Shown here: positions 7,423-14,215 of the stretch, one piece after another
How positions within the stretch are numbered: position 1 is the first letter of the stretch
Layout: every line of letters begins with the position of its first letter
Origin: JBEIFW01 sp044370695
GTDB lineage: Bacteria; Actinomycetota; Acidimicrobiia; Acidimicrobiales; Ilumatobacteraceae
DNA length: 23,921 nucleotides
Direction of reading: 5' to 3'
Assembly: GCA_044370695.1 (NCBI GenBank)
Contig: JBILVB010000043.1
Coordinates: 1 to 23,921 of the forward strand
The notes under the pieces: generated by a model
What the model saw: only the letters and a program-made list of their open reading frames with translations
Databases searched by the model: none
Told to the model about the DNA's origin: nothing
Translations under genes and position numbers: made by a program

Positions 7423-8428
7423 CCCAACCACCCCGCTCACCGACCACCGTCGCAGCGGCGAGGCGCAAGCAGCCCGCCGTTTCGTGCACCGCAGCGTTCT
7501 CGCCGAACCGTTCGACCAGCGACACCACCTCGACGCCAGCGGGTGCCCGGGTTCCCGTCGCCACCCGGCCGGCAATCACGACGACCGGACAGCCGGCCCG
7601 CTCGGCGAGTTCGCACACGCCCCCGACGACCTTGCCGTCGAAGCTGTGCTCGTCCAGGGTGCCCTCGCCGGTGACGACCAGATCGGCTGCCTCCACCCGT
7701 TCGGCCAGGCCGAGCTCGTCCGCGACCAGCTCGAACCCGCCGATCAGCCGGCCGCCGACCGTCAGCAATCCCCCGGCGAGCCCCCCGGCGGCGCCGGCGC
7801 CGGGCACACCGGTCACGTCGCAGCCGCGCTCGATCCGATAGGTCTCGGCCAGACGCTCCAGGCGGCGGGTCAGCAACTCGACCTGGGCGCGGGTCGCACC
7901 CTTCTGCGGCCCGAACTCCCGGGCGGCGTCGACGAACCGGGTCGCGACGTCGCACGCCACGATCAGCTCGACACCCCGCAAGCGGCCCGGCGTGCGGATC
8001 GCGCCGAGGGCCCCGAGCCCGCCGTCGGTCGTGGCCGACCCGCCGAGCCCGACCACGATCCGCTTGGCACCGGCATCGAGCGCGGCCGAGACGAGCTGGC
8101 CGACCCCGGCCGTCGTCGCCGTCATCGGGTCGTTCCTCTCGGGTCCACCGGCCAGTACGAGGCCCGAGGCCCGCGCCATCTCGATCACGGCCGTGCGCCC
8201 GTCGAGTCGCCAGCCGGCAGCGACCTCGACGCCGAGCGGTCCGGTCACGGTCGTGGTCCGGTTCGGACCCCCGAGCACGTCGAGCAGCCCCTCGCCGCCG
8301 TCGGCGACCGGGATCGCCTCGGCGGTTCCCCCGGCGTCCACCACCCCGGCGGCCACGGCGTCGGCCGCACCGGCGGCGGAGATCGTGCCCCGGAACTTGT
8401 CCATGAGGGCCAGGACGTGCCCGGTCAC
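7412..8428 (-). CDS. Glycerate kinase (GlxK/GarK type)
   Basis: A cytosolic kinase of 338 residues that phosphorylates D-glycerate with ATP. Family marks are MDKFRGTISAAGAADAV near the start (the family's SFKGT segment), PVADGGEG, GLGGSATTDGG, GVPGAGAAGGLAGG and VTGEGTLDEHSFDGK. It is shorter than the usual 370-380 residues, mainly because the segment after GGLGALGA is reduced. The GTG at 8428 is the start: it overlaps the TGA of the glucosyl-3-phosphoglycerate synthase gene as GTGA, and the predicted N-terminus aligns with the family. This family most often makes 2-phosphoglycerate. Coupling to GpgS suggests it recycles glycerate freed from glucosylglycerate, which is an inference. Confidence 0.9.
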   Translation of the reverse strand: MTGHVLALMDKFRGTISAAGAADAVAAGVVDAGGTAEAIPVADGGEGLLDVLGGPNRTTTVTGPLGVEVAAGWRLDGRTAVIEMARASGLVLAGGPERNDPMTATTAGVGQLVSAALDAGAKRIVVGLGGSATTDGGLGALGAIRTPGRLRGVELIVACDVATRFVDAAREFGPQKGATRAQVELLTRRLERLAETYRIERGCDVTGVPGAGAAGGLAGGLLTVGGRLIGGFELVADELGLAERVEAADLVVTGEGTLDEHSFDGKVVGGVCELAERAGCPVVVIAGRVATGTRAPAGVEVVSLVERFGENAAVHETAGCLRLAAATVVGERGGWVRP

Positions 8429-9330
8429 GATCGACAGCGGCGGCGGTAGCCGGGCACGGTGGCCATCGGCGGTCGTTCCAGGTGGACGAGATCGCGGGCC
8501 GGCAACGTGGGGCGTACGAGCGTCGCCCGCTCGGCGGTCGGCACGTCGATACCGGCCCGGCGGAAGGCGGTCTGCAGGATGGCCAGCGCCTGCGGGGACA
8601 ACTCGTCGAGCGTCCGGTTGCGATGGATGCGGGTGCCGAGATCGACCTGCATCACGGCCTCGGTGCCGAAGCGCACGGTGAGGTCCACCAGCAGCCCGAG
8701 GTCGACGCCGTAGCCCTGCACGAACGGCACCTGCTCGAGCAGCTCCCGGCGCCCGGCGTACTCGCCCGCGAGCGGCTGGATCAGCCCGGCGAGCCAGGGG
8801 AACAGCATCGAGATGATCGGCCGGGCGACCAGTTCGGTCGTGCGGCCACCGGTGGTGATCGCCCCGTCGATCGGGCGCTCGTAGAACCCCTTCACGAATC
8901 CGACGGACGGGTAGGTCAGCAGCGGGCCCACCAGGCCGATCACGAACCGGGGTCCGAAGTCGACGATGTCGGCGTCGCACCACACGACGAGATCGCCGTG
9001 CGACGCCCACAGGCTCTTCCAGAGCGCTTCGCCCTTGCCGGTCCCCGGCCCGCACTCGGGCAGGAGTTGCGCGGTCGAGGCCACCGTCGCGCCGGCGTCG
9101 CGTGCGATCGCGGCGGTGTCGTCGGTCGAACCGTCGTCCATCACGACGATCTCGTCGACGAGGCCGTGCCGGATCTGCAGTTCGTCGCGGATCACCGCCA
9201 CGATCGTGCCGATCGTGGCGGCTTCGTCCTTGGCCGGCAGGCAGACCGACACCGTCGTCGACCCCTTGGCTGCGACGAGCGCCGCTGGGTCGTAGTCGTG
9301 GTGATACGGGAACCGGGTGGTGCCGGACAC
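8425..9330 (-). CDS. gpgS: Glucosyl-3-phosphoglycerate synthase
   Basis: A GT81-type glycosyltransferase of 301 residues that joins glucose from a nucleotide donor to 3-phosphoglycerate, the first step toward glucosylglycerate and, in mycobacteria, methylglucose lipopolysaccharide. The sequence shows the GT-A nucleotide-binding start (STTVSVCLPAKDEAATIG), MDDGSTDDT, the donor loop GTGKGEALWKSL, the metal motif in WCDADIVD (a DxD), and the typical C-terminal part (VQGYGVDLGLLVDL, QVDLGTRIHRNR). The frame stays open upstream to 9777 but crosses the divergent cysO gene. The GTG at 9330 gives the right N-terminus, although no Shine-Dalgarno sequence or clear -10 box stands before it. No phosphatase gene (gpgP) is adjacent. 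Confidence 0.88.
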   Translation of the reverse strand: MSGTTRFPYHHDYDPAALVAAKGSTTVSVCLPAKDEAATIGTIVAVIRDELQIRHGLVDEIVVMDDGSTDDTAAIARDAGATVASTAQLLPECGPGTGKGEALWKSLWASHGDLVVWCDADIVDFGPRFVIGLVGPLLTYPSVGFVKGFYERPIDGAITTGGRTTELVARPIISMLFPWLAGLIQPLAGEYAGRRELLEQVPFVQGYGVDLGLLVDLTVRFGTEAVMQVDLGTRIHRNRTLDELSPQALAILQTAFRRAGIDVPTAERATLVRPTLPARDLVHLERPPMATVPGYRRRCRS

Positions 9331-9381
9331 GGGCAGAGTCTGGCCGACGATCAGGCTTGGTCGTAATCCTGAGCGCGTCGG

Positions 9382-9387
9382 TAGGGT
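9382..9387 (+). promoter_or_regulatory. -10 box of the cysO-like gene
   Basis: TAGGGT lies 9 bases before the ATG at 9397, with no Shine-Dalgarno sequence. Transcription would start at or just before the start codon. The whole divergent gap to gpgS is only 66 bases. Confidence 0.5.
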
Positions 9388-9396
9388 ATCGACTCT

Positions 9397-9672
9397 ATGG
9401 CCGTGACCGTCCGCATCCCCACCACGCTGCGTCCCCTCGCCGGCGGGTCCTCCACCGTGTCGCTCGAGGCGGGCACCGTGGGCGAGGTGATCGCCCGGCT
9501 CGACACCGCCCACCCCGGCTTCGCCGACCGCCTGCTCGACGAGTCCGGCAAGCTCCGCCGCTTCGTGAACCTGTTCGTGGCCGACGACGACATCCGTTTC
9601 CTTCAGGGGCTCGACACCCCGGTGCCCGACGGCGAGACCGTCGCCATCATCCCGGCCGTCGCCGGCGGCTGA
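9397..9672 (+). CDS. cysO: CysO-type sulfur-carrier protein (ThiS/MoaD family)
   Basis: A 91-residue ubiquitin-fold protein ending in Gly-Gly (AVAGG), the tail that is activated and thiocarboxylated in sulfur carriers. It resembles mycobacterial CysO closely along its whole length: VTVRIPTTLRPLAGG at the start, LRRFVNLFVADDDIRFLQGL in the middle and ETVAIIPAVAGG at the end. In mycobacteria CysO gives sulfur to CysM for cysteine synthesis, and the Mec protease frees the cysteine. Neither cysM nor mec is beside it here. A MoaD-like role for molybdopterin is an alternative, given the molybdoenzyme-like gene that follows, but the sequence favours CysO. The gene ends only 7 bases from the stop of the XDH-like gene on the other strand. 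Confidence 0.82.
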   Translation: MAVTVRIPTTLRPLAGGSSTVSLEAGTVGEVIARLDTAHPGFADRLLDESGKLRRFVNLFVADDDIRFLQGLDTPVPDGETVAIIPAVAGG

Positions 9673-9679
9673 CGAAGGG

Positions 9680-11203
9680 TCAGCGCTCGACCGGCCAGCG
9701 TCCCGCATGTCCGGCGAACCGCCAGGCCGCAGCGGCGACCGCGGCGAACACCGCGTCGGATCCGTTGACCGGCTCACCGTCGTCGTCGTCGAGTTCGACC
9801 TCGACCCGGGGCATGTCGACGGCGCGCAGCACGCCGAAGCTCCGGATCGTGAGATCGTGCACCTCGCCGAGGTCGTCGACGCTCAGATGCTCGCGACGCA
9901 CCCAACCCAGGGCCTGGTGGGCCGCACCGATCGCGTAGGAGCGCAACACCACGGCGTCGAGCACCGACCCGCAGCGCACGGCGACGCGCACCGTGCCGTC
10001 GGCGTCGAGGCGAGCCTCCGCCCGCGCGCCCGCGGGCGTGACCACGACGTCGCGTTCGGTCACCGACGTCGCGAGCACGCACGCCTCGACCCAGCCGGTG
10101 CCCCGCAGCGCCACCGAGGTGGCCGGGCCGACGATCTCGCGCTCGACGACCTCGAACCCGGGGACGACCGCAGTGATCGCAGCCGCGACGCCCGGCGTGG
10201 CCGCGACGTGGAGGACCCCGGTGCCGTCGGGTCGGACCCCGGCGGCGACCGGCGGCCGCTTGGGGCCCAGACGCACCACGTCCTCCCGGCTCCACGACAC
10301 CCGCACCGGACGGCCATGACGGTCCGCGAGCGACCGGGCGATCTCACCGACCGGTGACGCCGATTTCCCCCCGAACGCGCCGCCGTTGGCGAGCGGGGTC
10401 ACCGGCACGCCGCCGGGCCGGCACCACGAGGCGTCCGGTTCGAGGTAGGCGGGTTCCACCCAGGTGGTCTGCAACGTTCGGGCCCAGTCGCCCGCGGGCA
10501 CCTCGATCGGCCAGACCGGACCTGCCGTCGTGCGCCGCCCCTGGATCTTCCCGGCCGCCCGGCGAGCCTCGGTCAGCGTCTCGCCGACCACCCACGACCC
10601 GTCGGCGGCGCGCACGGCCACGAGCGCGTCGGGTGGCGCCGTGTCGTCGGCGAAGCCGCCCTCTCCGAGCGCGACCGCGGGGCCGACCCGCTGGGGCGCG
10701 CCGCCCTCGATCGCCGCACGCCGGGCCGCGGCGTCGAGATCGCGGGCCGGACGGGCGCTCCCTCGGGCGCCGACGGCCTCGACGATCGTCTGCCACCCGG
10801 TGCACCGGCACAGGTGGGCCAGCAGGGCCTGCCCGACGGCGCCCGGACCCGGATCCGGCTCCCGGGCGGTGAGGGCCGCGAGCCGGACCACGATCCCCGG
10901 GGTGCAGAACCCGCACTGGCTCCCACCGGTGGCGCACAGCGCCTCGGCCCAGGACGCCGCCGTGGGGAGCCCGGCGACCGTCGTCACGGCCCGGCCCCGG
11001 ATGCGCCCGAGCGGGGTCACGCACGCGACGCGGGGCTGACCGTCCACGAGCACGGTGCAGCAGCCGCACTGCCCCTGGGGCGAGCAGCCGTCCTTGGCGG
11101 AACGATCCCCCAGACGATCGCGCAGGGCCTCGAGGAGCGAACAGCCGTCGTCGGCCACCTCGACGGGCGCGCCGTTGAGCGAGAACGAGATCGTGGGGGG
11201 CAC
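9680..11203 (-). CDS. Compact xanthine dehydrogenase-like protein: 2Fe-2S subunit fused to a short molybdopterin-binding region
   Basis: A 507-residue fusion. Residues 1-75 form a plant-type ferredoxin fold with Cys40, Cys46, Cys49 and Cys61 in the usual context (KDGCSPQGQCGCCTVLVDG). Residues 80-145 form the second 2Fe-2S domain with Cys97, Cys100, Cys132 and Cys134 (QCGFCTPG, LCRCTG). The rest (about 165-507) resembles pieces of the large molybdenum subunit: GGAFGGK, then GRPVRVSWSREDVVR, and a C-terminal IRSFGVLRAVDMPRVEV. Full large subunits have 700-800 residues. The usual catalytic Glu motif near the C-terminus is not seen; the matching place reads PVNGSD. It may be a reduced or structural relative with electron-transfer ability; molybdenum catalysis is doubtful. 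The start is GTG at 11203 with TAACGT 8 bases before it. The frame has no stops, so it is not an obvious pseudogene. Confidence 0.82.
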   Translation of the reverse strand: MPPTISFSLNGAPVEVADDGCSLLEALRDRLGDRSAKDGCSPQGQCGCCTVLVDGQPRVACVTPLGRIRGRAVTTVAGLPTAASWAEALCATGGSQCGFCTPGIVVRLAALTAREPDPGPGAVGQALLAHLCRCTGWQTIVEAVGARGSARPARDLDAAARRAAIEGGAPQRVGPAVALGEGGFADDTAPPDALVAVRAADGSWVVGETLTEARRAAGKIQGRRTTAGPVWPIEVPAGDWARTLQTTWVEPAYLEPDASWCRPGGVPVTPLANGGAFGGKSASPVGEIARSLADRHGRPVRVSWSREDVVRLGPKRPPVAAGVRPDGTGVLHVAATPGVAAAITAVVPGFEVVEREIVGPATSVALRGTGWVEACVLATSVTERDVVVTPAGARAEARLDADGTVRVAVRCGSVLDAVVLRSYAIGAAHQALGWVRREHLSVDDLGEVHDLTIRSFGVLRAVDMPRVEVELDDDDGEPVNGSDAVFAAVAAAAWRFAGHAGRWPVER

Positions 11204-11211
11204 GGAGACGC

Positions 11212-11217
11212 ACGTTA
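11212..11217 (-). promoter_or_regulatory. -10 box of the XDH-like gene (leaderless)
   Basis: On the minus strand TAACGT is followed by 8 bases and the GTG start at 11203. There is no Shine-Dalgarno sequence. Confidence 0.5.
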
Positions 11218-11253
11218 CGCAGCCGCTGCCGCTGCCGGCCCCAACGGCGGCAC

Positions 11254-11259
11254 TACGTT
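11254..11259 (+). promoter_or_regulatory. -10 box of the Tat lipoprotein operon (leaderless)
   Basis: TACGTT is followed by 7 bases and the ATG at 11267, with no Shine-Dalgarno sequence. It shares a 63-base gap with the divergent promoter of the XDH-like gene. Confidence 0.55.
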
Positions 11260-11266
11260 CGCCCTG

Positions 11267-12121
11267 ATGTCCTCGCTCGATCGACGAACCTTCCTGGTCG
11301 GCACGGCCGCTGCTGCCCTGCTCGCCGCCTGCGGCGACGACGATGCGGCGCCCGCAGGCCCCGGATCGGGTGCTGGGCTGTCGATCGTGCGGTACTTCGA
11401 CGACGGCACCCAGGTGCCCGGTCCCGTCCGGTACCCGTTCGGGTTGGCCGACGCCTCGTCGCTGCTCACCTCCGGCCTACCCGACCGGCTCGACGGGGTG
11501 ATCCTCGACGACAAGGGCAACCAGGTCGTCACGGTGTCGGCCCCCCGACGGGGCGAGGGCGTCCCCCGGCAGTACTACGCCGTGCGCGCCACGCTGCCGG
11601 CCGCAGGGCTCTACACGCTGCGGGCCACCGTGAAGGGCCGCACCGCCGAGTCGCCGTTCACCGTGGGCAAGCCGGAGAGGGTGACGCTTCCCCGCGTCGG
11701 GGCCGTCCTGCCGCCGTTCGACACGCCCACCACCGCCGACGCCCGGGGCGTCACGCCGATCTGCACCCGCAACCCGGCCTGCCCGTTCCATGCCACGACC
11801 CTGCGCGAGGCACTCGCCGGCGGCAAGCCGGTCGTCTACCTCGTCGGCACCCCGGCGCACTGCAAGACCGCCGTGTGCGGCCCGGTCCTCGACAATCTGA
11901 TCCAGTTGGCTGCGACGCTCGCCGGCAAGGTCACCGTGGTGCACGCCGAGGTGTACACCGACGACACGATCAACACCGTCGCTCCTGCGGTGAAAGCGCT
12001 GGGCGCGTCGTTCGAGCCGATCCTGTTCGTCACCGACGCCACCGGGACCGTCGTCGAACGGCTCGACGTGCTCTGGGATCTCGGCGAGTTGCGGGAAGCG
12101 GTCGCGAAGGTGGTCAACTGA
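11267..12121 (+). CDS. Tat-exported lipoprotein with thioredoxin-like domain
   Basis: A 284-residue protein exported folded and then lipid-anchored: twin Arg at residues 6-7 (DRRTFLVG), a hydrophobic core and a lipobox ending at Cys22. Residues about 40-150 look like a beta-sandwich domain (LPAAGLYTLRATVKG). The C-terminal part (about 155-284) looks thioredoxin-like, with a strand KPVVYLVGT followed by Cys199 and Cys204 in a CX4C pair and a later FEPILFVTDATG segment. A second pair, Cys166 and Cys172 (CX5C), lies just before it. CX4C is not the classical CXXC thioredoxin site, so a redox, metal-binding or copper-chaperone (SCO-like) role is possible but not proven. The ATG at 11267 has a leaderless-type promoter. 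It is the first gene of a three-gene operon with the SnoaL-like and YbaK genes. Confidence 0.78.
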   Translation: MSSLDRRTFLVGTAAAALLAACGDDDAAPAGPGSGAGLSIVRYFDDGTQVPGPVRYPFGLADASSLLTSGLPDRLDGVILDDKGNQVVTVSAPRRGEGVPRQYYAVRATLPAAGLYTLRATVKGRTAESPFTVGKPERVTLPRVGAVLPPFDTPTTADARGVTPICTRNPACPFHATTLREALAGGKPVVYLVGTPAHCKTAVCGPVLDNLIQLAATLAGKVTVVHAEVYTDDTINTVAPAVKALGASFEPILFVTDATGTVVERLDVLWDLGELREAVAKVVN

Positions 12122-12126
12122 GCGCC

Positions 12127-12639
12127 ATGGGGGATCTGCTGACCACGCTCGCCGACCGCATCGCCATCCAAGACTGCCTCGTGCGCTACTGCCGCGGGAT
12201 CGACCGGCTCGATGCCGATCTGCTCCGCTCGGTCTACTGGGAGGACTCCTACGACGACCACGGCAGCTACAAGGGCAACGGCTACGAGTTCGCCGAATTC
12301 GTGGTGCCCGCGCTGCGCAAGGGCTACGCCCTCACGCACCACAGCATCCTGAACTCCTCGATCGACCTCGACGGCGACGTGGCCCACGGGGAGACCTACG
12401 TCCACGCCTACCACCTGTCGCACCCGGCCGAGGACGGCAGCCGGACCGTGTTCCTGTTCATGGGCCGCTATGTCGACCGGCTCGAGAAGCGCTCGGGCGA
12501 GTGGCGGATCGCGCACCGGGTCGTCGTGTTCGACTGGTCGCGCATCGACCCGATCGTCGGCGACCTGCCCGAGGAGTGGAAGTCCCGATTCGCGACCGGC
12601 CGTCGCGATCGCGAGGACCAGAGCTACCAGCGAGCGTGA
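12127..12639 (+). CDS. SnoaL-like (NTF2-fold) domain protein
   Basis: A 170-residue cytosolic protein with the cone-shaped NTF2 fold of the SnoaL-like family. Typical marks are the N-terminal helices DRIAIQDCLVRYCRGIDRLD, the segment YDDHGSYKGN, the conserved THHSILNSSIDLDGDVAHGET strand pair and a closing GEWRIAHRVVVFDW. Family members include isomerases, dehydratases and proteins of unknown role; the substrate cannot be read from the sequence. The ATG at 12127 is 5 bases after the stop of the Tat lipoprotein gene, and the 3' end overlaps the GTG of the YbaK-type gene, so the three are probably one operon. They share no obvious pathway. Confidence 0.85.
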   Translation: MGDLLTTLADRIAIQDCLVRYCRGIDRLDADLLRSVYWEDSYDDHGSYKGNGYEFAEFVVPALRKGYALTHHSILNSSIDLDGDVAHGETYVHAYHLSHPAEDGSRTVFLFMGRYVDRLEKRSGEWRIAHRVVVFDWSRIDPIVGDLPEEWKSRFATGRRDREDQSYQRA

Positions 12640-13142
12640 GCGTCCCCACCGATCCCGAGGCCCACGTCCGGGCCGTGCTCGCCGGCCTCGGCGACTCGGT
12701 CGTCTACGAGATCGTGCCGTGCGACCCGGACCTGGCCGACACTGCGGCCTTCTGTGCGGCGTACGGCTTCGCGCCCGAGGATTCCGCCAACACGATCCTG
12801 GTGGAGGGCCGCTCGGAGCCGCCGGTACACGTCGCCTGCGTGGTGCTGGCCACCACCCGACTCGACGTCAACAAGGTCGTGCGCCACCGGCTCGGGGTAC
12901 GCAAGGCCTCGTTCGCGTCGGCGGAGACCACCAAGGCGCTCACGGGAATGGCGATCGGTGGGGTCACGGCGATCGGGCTTCCGGCTGGCCTGCCGGTGTG
13001 GGTCGACGCCGCCGTGATGGCTCGGCCCCGGGTCATCCTGGGTGGCGGCTCCCGGTCGTGCAAGGTGCTGCTCGCCCCGACCCTGCTGACGGCCCTTCCC
13101 GGGGCCGAGGTCGTCGAGGGTCTGGCCAACCCGATCGGTTGA
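12636..13142 (+). CDS. YbaK/aminoacyl-tRNA editing domain protein
   Basis: A 168-residue cytosolic protein of the YbaK/ProX/INS family, which hydrolyses wrongly charged aminoacyl-tRNAs after the synthetase has released them. The sequence shows the conserved Lys in a VNKVVRHRLG segment (about residue 77), then ALTGMAIGGVTAIGLP and VWVDAAVM, and a C-terminal ILGGGSRSCKVLLAP that form the substrate pocket. Which tRNA it edits cannot be told. The start is GTG at 12636, overlapping the TGA of the SnoaL-like gene as GTGA. A strong inverted repeat follows its stop. Confidence 0.88.
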   Translation: MSVPTDPEAHVRAVLAGLGDSVVYEIVPCDPDLADTAAFCAAYGFAPEDSANTILVEGRSEPPVHVACVVLATTRLDVNKVVRHRLGVRKASFASAETTKALTGMAIGGVTAIGLPAGLPVWVDAAVMARPRVILGGGSRSCKVLLAPTLLTALPGAEVVEGLANPIG

Positions 13143-13169
13143 GCGTCGGCCCGCCGGCGGGCGGCGCTC
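13141..13169. terminator. Inverted repeat between convergent genes
   Basis: A perfect 14-base palindrome, GCCCGCCGGCGGGC (13149-13162), is extended on both sides by GAGCG and CGCTC arms. It lies between the stops of the YbaK-type and SPFH genes, so one hairpin could serve both. There is no T tract, so factor-independent termination is uncertain. Confidence 0.45.
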
Positions 13170-13181
13170 CGGAAGTGCTCG

Positions 13182-14153
13182 TCACCCCGCGGGTGGGGCC
13201 GATGGCGGCGGCAGGGGCAAGCTTCCGCCGAGCGACACCATGTTCATGGCCGCCAACTGGCGGAACGTGCGCTCCATCCCATCGGGCGAGCCGTCGAGGA
13301 ACAACACGTTGCCCCGACCCTGCTCGGCCATCTGACGGATCGTCTCGGTCCACATCGAGAACAGGATGAGCGCTGGGTCGACCCCTTCCTCGCTCACCCG
13401 GTTGGCCGCCTCGGCGAGACCACGGGCGACCTCCTCCCGGAACAGCGCAACGCCCTGACCGCGCAGTTGCGCGGCCGTCTTCTCGGCCTCCGCGGCGATG
13501 GTGATCGCAGCGCCCTGAGCCTCGGCCTCCTTGGTCATCTTGATCCGCAGCGCGTCGCCTTCGTTGGTGGCGGCGGCCTTCAAGTTGTTGGAGGCCACCA
13601 CCCGGGCCATCGACTCGGTGATCACCTGGTCGAAGGTGATGTCGTTGAGCTGCAGGTCGATGAGGTGGAAGCCCCAGGATTCGAGCGTGGCGTCGAGCTG
13701 CTGTTTCACCTCAGCCACGATCTCGGATCGCAACGAGAGGATCTCGGACTGCTTCATCGTCGCAACGAAGCCGCGCACGCTGCCCTCGATCGAACGGGTG
13801 AGCGCGGTCATGAACGACCGAGGCGACTCGAACTTGAACGCCACGTTCTTGATGGTCGTCTCGGAATCGTCGAACGCGGCGAACAGCAGCATCGCGGCGA
13901 AGTGGACGTTGGCCTGGTCCTGCGTGATGGCCTGGAACTGCAGCTCCACCGACCGGTTCTGCGTCGTGGGCCGGGAATGGATCCGCTCGATCAGGGGGAT
14001 CAGGACGTTCAGGCCGGGCCGCAGCACCCGGCGGTACTTACCGAAGATCGTCGTCACGGCGACGGTGCCCTGGGCGACGGTGCGCAGCGCGCTGAACAGC
14101 ACCACCAGCACGAACCCCGCGGCGGCGATGAGAGCGATCGTCCCGGCGTCCAC
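13182..14153 (-). CDS. SPFH/band 7 domain membrane protein
   Basis: A 323-residue protein anchored by one N-terminal helix (about residues 4-22), followed by an SPFH/band 7 domain (about 25-205; VAVTTIFGKYRRVLRPGLNVLIPLIERI) and an Ala/Glu/Lys-rich coiled-coil region (AEAQGAAITIAAEAEKTAAQ). It is related to stomatin, slipin and HflK/HflC, which form oligomeric membrane scaffolds. The usual partner, an NfeD-type protein, is not adjacent. Start choice: AGGAGG spans 14159-14164 on the minus strand and is 5 bases before the GTG at 14153. The in-frame GTG at 14159 lies within the ribosome site, so I rejected it. The tail is Pro/Ser-rich. Confidence 0.9.
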   Translation of the reverse strand: MDAGTIALIAAAGFVLVVLFSALRTVAQGTVAVTTIFGKYRRVLRPGLNVLIPLIERIHSRPTTQNRSVELQFQAITQDQANVHFAAMLLFAAFDDSETTIKNVAFKFESPRSFMTALTRSIEGSVRGFVATMKQSEILSLRSEIVAEVKQQLDATLESWGFHLIDLQLNDITFDQVITESMARVVASNNLKAAATNEGDALRIKMTKEAEAQGAAITIAAEAEKTAAQLRGQGVALFREEVARGLAEAANRVSEEGVDPALILFSMWTETIRQMAEQGRGNVLFLDGSPDGMERTFRQLAAMNMVSLGGSLPLPPPSAPPAG

Positions 14154-14158
14154 GTCCA

Positions 14159-14164
14159 CCTCCT
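14159..14164 (-). promoter_or_regulatory. Shine-Dalgarno site that decides the SPFH gene start
   Basis: AGGAGG on the minus strand, 5 bases before the GTG at 14153. It overlaps the alternative upstream GTG, which rules that one out. Confidence 0.7.
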
Positions 14165-14203
14165 GCGACGACGGGCCGCTTGCCCAGGGCCGCCCGCGCA
14201 GCG

Positions 14204-14209
14204 TATGAG
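14204..14209 (+). promoter_or_regulatory. Possible -10 box of the first LLM gene
   Basis: TATGAG, 6 bases before the ATG at 14216. It fits TANNNT only partly (last base G), so this is a weaker case than the other leaderless-type boxes in the window. Confidence 0.3.
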
Positions 14210-14215
14210 GTGCGC

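Noticed and set aside
9331..9777. An N-terminal extension of GpgS reaching to 9777
   Set aside because: It lies antisense to cysO, has no family similarity, and the family N-terminus matches the GTG at 9330.
9680..11203. The XDH-like gene as a pseudogene
   Set aside because: The frame has no stop or shift, both iron-sulfur motifs are intact, and a promoter-like box stands at its start.
14154..14159. The upstream GTG at 14159 as the start of the SPFH gene
   Set aside because: It overlaps the AGGAGG ribosome site that stands at the correct distance from the GTG at 14153.
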